Shown: positions 55,025-63,201 of the stretch, piece by piece
Position numbering within the stretch: position 1 is the first letter of the stretch
How the letters are laid out: every line of letters begins with the position of its first letter
Assembly: GCF_020708045.1 (NCBI RefSeq)
Contig: NZ_JAJFES010000006.1
Span: forward strand, 62,001-126,000
Direction: 5' to 3'
Origin: Massilia sp. IC2-278
Lineage (GTDB): Bacteria > Pseudomonadota > Gammaproteobacteria > Burkholderiales > Burkholderiaceae_D
DNA: 64,000 bases
Notes under the pieces: model-generated
Database searches by the model: none
Told to the model about the DNA's origin: nothing
Seen by the model: only the letters and a program-made list of their open reading frames with translations
Position numbers and translations under genes: made by a program

Positions 55025-56098
55025 TCAGAACGCGTGACGTATCCCGAGGTTATACGCCTTGTCCCCCGTACCCGCATTCGAGTTGTTCCCGACGGTATAA
55101 CCCGCTCCATTCTTGTTGATGATCCTGCCATACGATGCGTACACGCCGGTACGCTTCGACAGCGAGTGCAGGTAACCCACCGCATACTGCGACGCATCCT
55201 GGTTCAGCAGGGTCTTGTCGTTCTTGCGGATGTACGAGGTCATGACCGTGCCGGCCGCGCCGACCGGAATGCTGGCCCCGATCAGTGCCTCGTTGCCCTT
55301 CAGGCTGGGTTCGAAATCGCGGCCATAGGGACGCGGCGTGGAATTGTTGAGCGGCGCGCTGTTCAAGCCTTCGTCGTCGCTGTACGCAAAGTACATCTTG
55401 ACGACGCGGAAATCGTAATTCGCCACGAGCATGATGTTACGTCCGCTCGGGTTGTCGACGCTGGCCGTGTCGTTGTTGCGGTTGTTGTAGGTGAGGCGGG
55501 CATTCAGCGGGCCGCCGGTGTAGTTGAGGCTCAGGTTGATCTGGCGCTGGGCCTTGCTGTTGCCGGAGACCTCGCCGAGCGCATACAGGACATTCGCATT
55601 GAAGCCGTTCCAGTTCGGGCTAGTGTACAGAATCGAATTATCGGCGCGCAGGTTGCGGCCGGCGACAGGGAACAGGTTCTTGGCGCTGCCCGAGTAACCG
55701 CTGCCGAAGGGGTCGCCCACCTGCCCCAGCGCGTTGTAGGTCGGCGTGTACTGGCGACCGACCGTGATCGAGCCGAGCGTCTTGCTCTCCAGGCCAACGA
55801 AGGCCTGGCGGTTGAAGGCCTTGCCGGCCGCGTCCTGGGCGCCGGTATCGATCAGGATGCCGGACTCCAGCGTGAACACGGCCGCTACGCCGCCGCCCAG
55901 GTCTTCCTTGCCCTTGAAGCCCAGGCGCGAGGCGGTGCCCACGCCGCTGCTCAACTTGGTCGAACTGCCGGCGGCACCGCCGCTTTCGTGCACGAGGCCT
56001 GCGTCCATCAGGCCGTAGAGCGTGACGTTCGATTGCGCCAGCGCGCCGTTGGCGAGCGTGAGCAGTATAGCGGCGGGAATGAGTCGGGATGTTTTCAT
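55025..56098 (-). CDS. Gram-negative porin (OmpC-like, betaproteobacterial type)
   Basis: 357 residues. A signal peptide ends NGALAQ. The mature start SNVTLYGLMDAGLVHESGG and KLSSGVGTASRLGFKGKEDLGGGVAAVFTLESG are typical of betaproteobacterial trimeric porins, as is the end YNLGIRHAF with its C-terminal phenylalanine. It allows passive diffusion of small solutes. It lies just downstream of no obvious partner on its own strand, but the organic-acid-like cluster starts 120 bp on the other side and is transcribed towards it. Confidence 0.92.
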   Translation of the reverse strand: MKTSRLIPAAILLTLANGALAQSNVTLYGLMDAGLVHESGGAAGSSTKLSSGVGTASRLGFKGKEDLGGGVAAVFTLESGILIDTGAQDAAGKAFNRQAFVGLESKTLGSITVGRQYTPTYNALGQVGDPFGSGYSGSAKNLFPVAGRNLRADNSILYTSPNWNGFNANVLYALGEVSGNSKAQRQINLSLNYTGGPLNARLTYNNRNNDTASVDNPSGRNIMLVANYDFRVVKMYFAYSDDEGLNSAPLNNSTPRPYGRDFEPSLKGNEALIGASIPVGAAGTVMTSYIRKNDKTLLNQDASQYAVGYLHSLSKRTGVYASYGRIINKNGAGYTVGNNSNAGTGDKAYNLGIRHAF

Positions 56099-56219
56099 GT
56101 TGTCTCCTTGTTTTTATGGGAAAAGCGGCCGGCGCGGCGTTTGACGGCGCCGCGCGGCCAAGGGGCGGCCTGCCCCGGGAATGGGCAAGCGCAAAATACG
56201 GTGGGATGAACAGCCGGAC

Positions 56220-56522
56220 TTACTCGATTTCGATGTTGAGCAGGGCGGAACTCAGGGATTTGCCGTGGGCGTCCAGCGCCAGCGAGCGCGTCACGCCGCC
56301 ACCGAGGGCGTTTTGCATGACGAAGTTCATCGCGCCCAACTGCGGCAACAGGTAGCGCTGCACCTCGCCGTGCACGACGCCCGCGAAATGCGCCTTCACC
56401 CGTTCGGCCGTCACCTGCTTTTCCAGCAGCGGGTAATCGTCAAGGCGATAGGCGATCAGCGACAGGTTAGAGATGTCGCCCTTGTCGCCGGCGCGGGAAT
56501 GGGCGATGTCACGTAGCTTCAT
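56220..56522 (-). CDS. AtuA-associated small protein
   Basis: A 100-residue protein. MKLRDIAHSRAGDKGDISNLSLIAYR is the hallmark of the small domain found fused to, or next to, AtuA/DUF1446 proteins (AtuA-like ferredoxin-fold domain). The remainder includes NFVMQNALGGGVTRSLALDAHGKSL. It starts two bases after the AtuA-family stop, so the pair acts as one unit that is fused in other bacteria. The biochemical role is unknown. Confidence 0.85.
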   Translation of the reverse strand: MKLRDIAHSRAGDKGDISNLSLIAYRLDDYPLLEKQVTAERVKAHFAGVVHGEVQRYLLPQLGAMNFVMQNALGGGVTRSLALDAHGKSLSSALLNIEIE

Positions 56523-56524
56523 GT

Positions 56525-57862
56525 TCAGATCTCCTCGAAGTGGATCGCAGGCTGCACCTGCGCTGCGGCCAGCAGGGTGGAGCGGATCGCCACCACCTCG
56601 CGGCTCGACTTCGTGACCCCGCCCCCGCTGGCCGGGCCACAGGTGTACAGGGTCTCGACTTCGTTGCCGACCCGGATCGCCTCGCGCATGCTGTCGGCGC
56701 GGCCGGCAACCCGCAGGCGCACTTCGTAGGGTTCCGCCGATTGTGCGGCCAGCCCGGCGCCGTGGATGGCGTTCACGCCGATCAGCTCGGAGCGCACTTC
56801 GGTCAGCGCCGCGCCAATCATGTCCAGGCGCTCGGCGACGATCTCCTGCGCCAGCCGGGCACGCGCCAGCGCGCCGGAGCCGGCATACGAAATCTGGCCT
56901 TCGCCGACGTAGCTGTCGATGTAGCCCACCGACACCTTCAGCATGCCGCTGGGCGGATGCCCGGTGGCGCCGCTGACGGCAACGCGGTCGGGGCCAATCT
57001 GCGTCATCGTGACCCGCGAAAAATCGGCGACGACGTCCGGCGTCAGGTAGGCAGCCGGGTCGTGGATCTCGTAGAGCAGCTGTTCGGTGCAGGTGGCGGT
57101 GGTGATGCTGCCGCCGGAACCGGCCACCTTGGTGATCTCGATGCTGCCGTCCTCGCCGACCACCGCGATCGGAAAGCCCAGGCGCGCCAGGTTGCTCACG
57201 TCCTTGCAGCCAGGGTCGGCGAAGTAGCCGCCCGATACCTGGCCCGCGCATTCCAGCAGGTGGCCGGCCAGGGTGCCCTGCCCCAGGCGCTCCCAGTCGT
57301 CCATGGCCCAGCCGAACGTGTGGATCAGCGGCGCCAGCACCAGGGCCGGATCGGCCACGCGGCCGGTGACGACGACGTCCGCACCTGCGGCCAGCGCATC
57401 GACCAGCGGCTGCGCACCCAGATAGGCGTTTGCCGACAGCAGCCGGGCGCCCAGCGCGGCCACCGGTTCGCCGGTGTCGTCGCGGTAGTCGCCGGCTTGC
57501 AGCTGCGCGAGCACGTCGTCGCCGACCACGGCCGCGACTTTCAGCTTGGGCAGGCCGAGCGAAACCGCGATCTCGCGGATCTTCGCTGCCGCCGCGAGCG
57601 GATTCGCGGCGCCCATGTTGGTGACGATCTTGATGCCCTTTTCGGCGCAGGTCTTCAGCACCGCCAGCATGCGCGCTTCCAGCAGCGGATCGTAGCCGAG
57701 CGCCGGGTCCTTCATCTTCGCTTGCTGGGCCAGGGCGATGGTCCGCTCGGCCAGGCACTCGAAGACCAGGTAATTGATCTCGCCGTGTTCGGCCAGTTCG
57801 ACCGCCGGCTCGATACGGTCGCCCGAGTAACCGGCGCCGCCGCCGATGCGCAGGGTTTTCAT
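56525..57862 (-). CDS. AtuA-family protein (DUF1446)
   Basis: A 445-residue cytosolic protein. It begins MKTLRIGGGAGYSGDRIEPAVELAEHG and shows LVFECLAERTIALAQ, VVTGRVADPALVLAPLIH, LLECAGQVSGGYFADPG and IGVNAIHGAG, all typical of the acyclic terpene utilisation AtuA/DUF1446 family. AtuA was named from the citronellol pathway, but most members are found in other catabolic contexts and have no proven reaction. AAGGAG precedes the ATG. Gene order CitMHS, AtuA, small partner suggests a carboxylic acid substrate here. Confidence 0.88.
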   Translation of the reverse strand: MKTLRIGGGAGYSGDRIEPAVELAEHGEINYLVFECLAERTIALAQQAKMKDPALGYDPLLEARMLAVLKTCAEKGIKIVTNMGAANPLAAAAKIREIAVSLGLPKLKVAAVVGDDVLAQLQAGDYRDDTGEPVAALGARLLSANAYLGAQPLVDALAAGADVVVTGRVADPALVLAPLIHTFGWAMDDWERLGQGTLAGHLLECAGQVSGGYFADPGCKDVSNLARLGFPIAVVGEDGSIEITKVAGSGGSITTATCTEQLLYEIHDPAAYLTPDVVADFSRVTMTQIGPDRVAVSGATGHPPSGMLKVSVGYIDSYVGEGQISYAGSGALARARLAQEIVAERLDMIGAALTEVRSELIGVNAIHGAGLAAQSAEPYEVRLRVAGRADSMREAIRVGNEVETLYTCGPASGGGVTKSSREVVAIRSTLLAAAQVQPAIHFEEI

Positions 57863-57882
57863 GCGTATACTCCTTGGATTCG

Positions 57883-59220
57883 TCACAGTGGGAACAGGCC
57901 GAACAGCACGCTCACGCAGGTCATGAAGACCGAGGCGGCGAACAGGAACGGAATCGTGAAGCGCTGGTGTTCGGCGAGGTCGATGCCGACCAGGCCGACC
58001 AGCAGGAAGGTGGCCGGGGTCAGGGGGCTGACCGGGAAGCCGGTGGTCATCTGCCCCATCAGCGCGGCCTGGCCCATCTGCACTGCCGGCACGCCGAGCG
58101 CGGTGCCTGCTTCGGCCAGCACCGGCAGCACGCCGAAGTAGAAGGAGTCCGGGTCGAACAGCAGGCTCAAAGGCATCGACACCAGACCCGTGACGAAGGG
58201 CAGATGGGTCGCCAGGCCGACCGGGATGCTGGCCGCGACCAGCTTGGCCATGGCGGCCAGCATGCCGGTGCCTTTCATGATGCCGGTAAAGGCCCCCGCC
58301 GCGAACAGGATACTGGCCATCATCAGCGCCGCCTTGGCATGGGCGTCGACGCGGGCGCGCTGCTCGGCCACGTTCGGATAATTCAGCAGCAGGGCGAGCA
58401 CGGTGCCGAGCATGAAGCAGACCACCGGATCGAGCACGTTCGAGATCATGGTGCCGAGCACCACGAGCACGAGCAGCACGTTCGGGATGAAGCGTCCCGG
58501 GCGGCGCAGCTTCTGCTCTTCGTCGTTCAGTTCGCGCACATGGTGGGTAAGAGTACCGGTACCAACGCCGGCACCAGCACCGGCGCCCGCTGCAACGGCG
58601 CTGGTGAGGCCGAGACGGCGCTGCTCGCGGCGGCCCAGCATCCAGGCGCAGCCGAACACGAACAGCATGCCGCAGATCTGCACCGGCACCATCGGCAGGT
58701 ACAGCTCGGAGATCGGAATATGCAGCGCCGCCGAAGCGCGCAGGGTCGGGCCGCCCCAGGGCAAGGCATTCGCCACGCCGGCCGCCATCGCCACGATGCA
58801 GGCGAGGATGCGCTTGTCCATGTTCAGCTTGATGTACAAGGGCAGCATGGCCGGCACCGTTACCAGGAAGGTCACCGCGCCGGAGCCGTCGAGATGGACG
58901 ATGGCCGCCAGCATGGCGGTGCCGAGGGTGATCCGTACCGGGTTGGTGCCGACGACCTTCAGGATGCGGTTGACGATCGGGTCGAGCATGCCGGCATCGG
59001 TGAGGATGCCGAAGAACAGGATGGCGAACAGCAGCATGCCGGCGATCGGTGCGATCGCCTTGATGCCGGTGGTGATGAAGCCGCCGATCTCGGCGCCGAA
59101 TCCCGCGAGCAGCGCGGTCAGCACCGGAATCGCGATCAGGGCGACCAGTGCGGACATTTTCTTGCCGAGGATGACGACGAGCAGCGCAAAAATGGTAATG
59201 AAGCCGAGCAAGGCCAGCAT
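57883..59220 (-). CDS. CitMHS-family organic acid transporter
   Basis: 445 residues with about twelve hydrophobic segments. It matches the citrate-Mg2+:H+ (CitMHS) family: IVHLDGSGAVTFLVTVPAMLPLY, AAGVANALPWGGPTLRASAAL, SFYFGVLPVLAEAG and VSPLTPATFLLVGL. A Gly/Ala-rich linker (AGAGAGAGVGTGT) lies in the central cytoplasmic loop. It imports citrate-like carboxylates, often with a divalent cation; the true substrate is unknown. It is the first gene of the minus-strand unit and faces a LysR regulator. Confidence 0.9.
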   Translation of the reverse strand: MLALLGFITIFALLVVILGKKMSALVALIAIPVLTALLAGFGAEIGGFITTGIKAIAPIAGMLLFAILFFGILTDAGMLDPIVNRILKVVGTNPVRITLGTAMLAAIVHLDGSGAVTFLVTVPAMLPLYIKLNMDKRILACIVAMAAGVANALPWGGPTLRASAALHIPISELYLPMVPVQICGMLFVFGCAWMLGRREQRRLGLTSAVAAGAGAGAGVGTGTLTHHVRELNDEEQKLRRPGRFIPNVLLVLVVLGTMISNVLDPVVCFMLGTVLALLLNYPNVAEQRARVDAHAKAALMMASILFAAGAFTGIMKGTGMLAAMAKLVAASIPVGLATHLPFVTGLVSMPLSLLFDPDSFYFGVLPVLAEAGTALGVPAVQMGQAALMGQMTTGFPVSPLTPATFLLVGLVGIDLAEHQRFTIPFLFAASVFMTCVSVLFGLFPL

Positions 59221-59242
59221 ATTGTCTCCAGATGTTGTTGAT

Positions 59243-59260
59243 GTGCTGATCGAGCAGCAC
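59243..59260. promoter_or_regulatory. Inverted repeat between CitMHS and lysR genes
   Basis: GTGCTG-N6-CAGCAC lies 23-40 bp before the transporter start. It is a candidate operator for the divergent LysR protein, though the site lacks a clear T-N11-A core. Confidence 0.4.
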
Positions 59261-59348
59261 TTGAACGCATTCTGGATCGCACGAATTCTCTTGTAAAATG
59301 GATTCTTGCGATTGATTATGCTGTTTTTCAGATAAATCTACATCAGCG

Positions 59349-60254
59349 ATGCTGCCGAATATCTCCACCAAACAGCTGCAAGCCTTCCTGGCGCTGGACG
59401 AATGCCGCCATTTCACCCATGCCGCCGAGCGCTGCCACCTGTCGCAATCGGCCTTCAGCGCCGTGATCCAGAAACTGGAAGCGGCGACCGGCGCGAAGCT
59501 GGTCAAGCGCGACACGCGCAACGTGACGCTGACGACCGAAGGCGAGCTGTTCGTGGAAGTGGCGCGCGCCCTGCTCGCCGACCTGGACGCCGCCTTTACC
59601 GACATGGGCGACTTCATCGCGCGGCGCAAGGGCCGGGTGGCGCTGGCCGTGCTGCCCTCGCTGGCGGCGAACGGCTTGCCGGCCGTGATCGCGGAATACC
59701 GGAGCACATACCCGGGCATCGTGGTGAGCCTGTTCGATGCCCTCTCGGACCAATGCCTGCACATGCTCAGGCAGGGGAAGGTCGACCTGGCGCTGACCGC
59801 GCCGGGTGCGAACCTGTCCGAATTCCATACCAGCACCCTGTGCAGCGACCCCTTCTATCTCGTCTGCCGGCGCGACCATCCGCTGGCCAACAAGCGCACG
59901 ATTCAAGTGGCCGACCTGGCCGGCTGCGAATTGATCCACCTGGCGCCGTCGACCAGCGTGCGCCAGCACGTCGACCAGCTCACGCGCGAGCTGCCGGTGC
60001 GCCACTCGGGGCTGGAGGTCGAACACTTGGCCACCGTCGCCGGCCTGATCGAACATGGCCTGGGCGTGAGCCTGGTGCCGGAACTGACGCTGTTCCAGTT
60101 CCGCAGCGCCGGCCTGGTGGCGATTCCGCTCGAGACCGACGCCGTGACGCGGCCCATCTTCATCGTGCAGCACAAGGAAAGGGCCCTGTCGATTGCCGCG
60201 CAGGGCATGCTGGAATTGATCGAAGCGCGCCTGGGTGGCGCGCGCCATCAATAA
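59349..60254 (+). CDS. LysR-family transcriptional regulator
   Basis: 301 residues. The winged helix-turn-helix is at about 5-64 (STKQLQAFLALDECRHFTHAAERCHLSQSAFSAVIQKLE). The ligand domain follows from about 92 (GRVALAVLPSLAANGLPAVIAEYRSTYPGI, then VEHLATVAGLIEHGLGVSLVPELT). The gene diverges from the CitMHS gene, the usual place for a regulator of that unit. TTGTAA and GATTAT, 17 bp apart at 59291-59319, may be its promoter. Confidence 0.93.
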   Translation: MLPNISTKQLQAFLALDECRHFTHAAERCHLSQSAFSAVIQKLEAATGAKLVKRDTRNVTLTTEGELFVEVARALLADLDAAFTDMGDFIARRKGRVALAVLPSLAANGLPAVIAEYRSTYPGIVVSLFDALSDQCLHMLRQGKVDLALTAPGANLSEFHTSTLCSDPFYLVCRRDHPLANKRTIQVADLAGCELIHLAPSTSVRQHVDQLTRELPVRHSGLEVEHLATVAGLIEHGLGVSLVPELTLFQFRSAGLVAIPLETDAVTRPIFIVQHKERALSIAAQGMLELIEARLGGARHQ

Positions 60255-60257
60255 GCG

Positions 60258-60362
60258 TCAAGCCTTGCGCTTGTCGTCATCCACCAGCTCGAACCACATC
60301 GCGTTCAACACCGCGAAAGCGGCCGCCAGCGGCAGGCCGAGGATCCAGGCGAAATACCACAT
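60258..60362 (-). CDS. cydX: Cytochrome bd oxidase small subunit CydX
   Basis: A 34-residue single-helix protein, MWYFAWILGLPLAAAFAVLN, then AMWFELVDDDKRKA. The MWYFxWILG start and the acidic end after the helix are diagnostic of CydX/CbdX, which stabilises the haem centres of cytochrome bd. It lies 26 bp after cydB on the same strand. It is easily missed because of its length. Confidence 0.92.
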   Translation of the reverse strand: MWYFAWILGLPLAAAFAVLNAMWFELVDDDKRKA

Positions 60363-60388
60363 GATCAGACTCCTTCAATGTAAATAAG

Positions 60389-61543
60389 TTAGTAAGCGTG
60401 GCCCTTGCCATCGCGGATGCCGTCGGCATCGACCTTGCCCCACAGGACCTTGTAGACCCAGCTGGTGTAGCCGATGATGATCGGCAGGAAGATGCAGCTA
60501 CCCACCAGCATGATGAACAGCGTCAGCTGGCTCGACGACGAATCCCACACCGTCAAACTGGCCGCGCCCTGGATCGACGACGGCAGGATGAAGGGAAACA
60601 TCGATGCCCCCAAGCTGAGGATGATGCCGGCGATCGACAGGCTGCTGAACACCATGGTCAAGCCTTCCCAGCGGCGTGCCAGCCCAAGCAATGCCAGCAG
60701 CGCGCCAGCGAAGCCCAGCACCGGCGCCGCCACCGTCCACGGATGGGCGGCGTAGTTGGCAAACCAGGCGCCGCCCTCCCCCGCCACCGTCTTGAACAGC
60801 GGATTCGAGGCGCCGGTCGTCACGATCTCGCTCGTGATGCGGTAGCCGTCGACGAAGCGCCACAGCACCCAGCCGGCCAGCGCATACAGCACCACCACGG
60901 CCGCGGCAGCGCGCATGCCCCAGCTGCGGGCACGCCAGGCAACGGCGCCCTCGGTCTTCAACGCCAGCCAGCTGGCGCCGTGCATCACCAGCATCGCCAC
61001 CGACACCAGGCCGCACAGCAGCGCGAACGGGTTGAGCAGGCCGAAGAAGCTGCCGTCATAGAAGATCTGCATGTCGGGTGCGAAGCGGAACGGCACGCCC
61101 TGCAGCACGTTACCGAGGGCCACGCCGAAGATCAGCGAAGGCACGAAGCCGCCCACGAACAGCAGCCAGTCCCAGGTCGCGCGCCAGCGGGCGCCTTCGC
61201 GCTTGCTGCGGTACTTGAAGCCCACCGGGCGCAGGATCAGCGCGAACAGCACCGCGAACATGGCGAGATAGAAGCCCGAGAACGACACCGCGTACAGCTG
61301 CGGCCAGGCCGCGAAGATGGCGCCGCCGCCGAGCACCAGCCAGACCTGGTTGCCTTCCCAGACGGGGCCGATGGAGTTGATCACGACCCGGCGTTCCAGG
61401 TCGTTTTTCGCCACGAAGGGCAGCAAGGTGCCGGTGCCGAGGTCGAAGCCGTCGGTGACCGCAAAGGCGATCAGCAGCACGCCCAGCAGGATCCACCAGA
61501 TGACGCGCAATACGTCGTAGTCGAGCAGTGTATGAAGAATCAT
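60389..61543 (-). CDS. cydB: Cytochrome bd ubiquinol oxidase subunit II
   Basis: A 384-residue inner-membrane subunit with about eight helices. It starts MILHTLLDYDVLRVIWWILLG, with the family sequence AVTDGFDLGTGTLLPF, VVINSIGPVWEGNQVWLVLGGGAIFAAWP, and the C-terminal block GASMFPFILPSS. The ATG with GGAG nine bases ahead is preferred over an upstream in-frame start that overlaps cydA. Together with CydA and CydX it forms the high-affinity quinol oxidase. Confidence 0.97.
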   Translation of the reverse strand: MILHTLLDYDVLRVIWWILLGVLLIAFAVTDGFDLGTGTLLPFVAKNDLERRVVINSIGPVWEGNQVWLVLGGGAIFAAWPQLYAVSFSGFYLAMFAVLFALILRPVGFKYRSKREGARWRATWDWLLFVGGFVPSLIFGVALGNVLQGVPFRFAPDMQIFYDGSFFGLLNPFALLCGLVSVAMLVMHGASWLALKTEGAVAWRARSWGMRAAAAVVVLYALAGWVLWRFVDGYRITSEIVTTGASNPLFKTVAGEGGAWFANYAAHPWTVAAPVLGFAGALLALLGLARRWEGLTMVFSSLSIAGIILSLGASMFPFILPSSIQGAASLTVWDSSSSQLTLFIMLVGSCIFLPIIIGYTSWVYKVLWGKVDADGIRDGKGHAY

Positions 61544-61562
61544 GGTTGTTGTCTCCGGAGTG

Positions 61563-63164
61563 TCAGGATGGCTGCAGGCTGGCGTTGCGCGGCGCCGCGA
61601 CGCGGACTTCGCCGGCAAGCGGCATGTCCGGTGCATCGTCGGACTCGGGGCCCTTGCGGATGGCTTTCAGCATCAGCTTCATCTCGACGATGATCAGGAT
61701 CGTGTACAGCACGACAAAGCCGAGCAGCGTGCCGAGCACGGTGCCGATGCCGAGGTTCGATACCGCCACCGCCGTCGGCAGCACGCCTTCGATGGCCCAG
61801 GGCTGGCGGCCCAGTTCGGCCACGATCCAGCCGGCTTCGGCGGCGATCCACGGCAGCGGCAGCGACCACACGGCCAGCTTCAGCAGCCACGGGTAGGTGT
61901 CGAGCTGGCGGCGCGCCGACAGCACGAAGAACACGGCGGTAAAGGCGATGAAGTAGATGCCCAGGCCGACCATCACGCGGAAGGACCAGAACAGCGGCGC
62001 GACCTGGGGCACGGTGTCGCCGGCGGCCAGCGCGATCTGCGCGTCGGTGGCCTGGCGCGGATCGTCGATGTAGCGCTTCAGGAGCAGCGCATAGCCCAGC
62101 TGCTGGCCGTGCGCCTCGAATGTGGCTTGCAGTTCGGCCGGGACCGGGCCCTTGCCGCCGAGCGCGCGGATCTGTTCCAGCGCGTCGTAGGCCACGATGC
62201 CCTGGCGGATGCGCGCCTCGGCCAGTTGCACGAGATCGTGGATGCCGGGAATCTGGCCGTCCAGCGAGCGCGTGCCGATCAGGCCCATCACCCAGGGGAT
62301 GTGGATCGAATAATGGGTCTCGCGCGCGGCCTGGTCGGGGAAGCCGAAGGCGGTGAACGCGGCCGGCGCCGGCTCGGTGTGCCACATGGCCTCGATCGCG
62401 GCCAGCTTCATCTTCTGGTGTTCGGTCGACAGGTAGCCGCTCTCGTCCCCCAGCACCACCACCGACAGCGAGGCGGCCAGGCCGAACGAAGCCGCCACCG
62501 TCATCGAGCGCTTGGCGAGCTCGGCGTGGCGTTCCTTGAGCAGGAACCAGGCCGAGATGCCGAGCACGAAGAAGGCGGCGATCACGTAGCCGGCCGAGAC
62601 GGTGTGCACGAACTTGGCCTGGGCCACCGGGTTGGTCAGCACGGCGTAGAAGTCGGTGACTTCCATGCGCATGGTTTGCGGGTTGAGGGCGGCGCCGACC
62701 GGGTTCTGCATCCAGCCGTTGGCGATCAAGATCCACAGCGCCGAGAAGTTGGTGCCGATGGCGGTCAGCCAGGTCACGACCAGGTGGGCGCGCTTCGAGA
62801 GCCTGTCCCAGCCGAAGAAGAACAGGCCGACAAAGGTCGCTTCGAGGAAGAAGGCCATCAGGCCTTCGAGCGCGAGCGGGGCGCCGAAGACGTCGCCCAC
62901 GTAGTGGCTGTAGTAGCTCCAGTTCATCCCGAACTGGAACTCCATCACCAGGCCGGTGGAAACGCCGATGGCGAAGTTAATCCCGAACAGGACGCCCCAG
63001 AACTTGGTCATCTGGCGCCAGATGGGGCGGTTGGTCATCACATAGACCGTCTCCATGATGGCAACCAGCATCGACAGCCCCAGGGTCAGGGGCACGAACA
63101 AAAAGTGGTACAGCGCCGTGAGGGCGAACTGTAGCCGGGAGAGCCCGACGACATCGAGATCCAT
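61563..63164 (-). CDS. cydA: Cytochrome bd ubiquinol oxidase subunit I
   Basis: A 533-residue subunit with haems b558, b595 and d. Ligands line up with E. coli: His20 in TALYHFLFVPL, His186 in KFVHTVSAGYV and Met397 in FRVMVGLG. Glu99 and Glu107 lie in the proton path (LEGLMAFFLEATF). GRQPW (451-455) is present. The Q loop (SGYLSTEHQKMKLAAIEAMW) is of ordinary length. The ATG follows AAGGAT; a longer frame upstream is not supported. Confidence 0.97.
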   Translation of the reverse strand: MDLDVVGLSRLQFALTALYHFLFVPLTLGLSMLVAIMETVYVMTNRPIWRQMTKFWGVLFGINFAIGVSTGLVMEFQFGMNWSYYSHYVGDVFGAPLALEGLMAFFLEATFVGLFFFGWDRLSKRAHLVVTWLTAIGTNFSALWILIANGWMQNPVGAALNPQTMRMEVTDFYAVLTNPVAQAKFVHTVSAGYVIAAFFVLGISAWFLLKERHAELAKRSMTVAASFGLAASLSVVVLGDESGYLSTEHQKMKLAAIEAMWHTEPAPAAFTAFGFPDQAARETHYSIHIPWVMGLIGTRSLDGQIPGIHDLVQLAEARIRQGIVAYDALEQIRALGGKGPVPAELQATFEAHGQQLGYALLLKRYIDDPRQATDAQIALAAGDTVPQVAPLFWSFRVMVGLGIYFIAFTAVFFVLSARRQLDTYPWLLKLAVWSLPLPWIAAEAGWIVAELGRQPWAIEGVLPTAVAVSNLGIGTVLGTLLGFVVLYTILIIVEMKLMLKAIRKGPESDDAPDMPLAGEVRVAAPRNASLQPS

Positions 63165-63201
63165 GGTGAGATCCTTTCTTTTCTTGTTGAAGTGGGTGGG
63201 T

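Noticed and set aside
56525..59836. One giant 1103-codon frame covering AtuA and the CitMHS region
   Set aside because: Only the last 446 codons match AtuA and have a ribosome site; the rest lies in a different frame from the transporter, which is complete.
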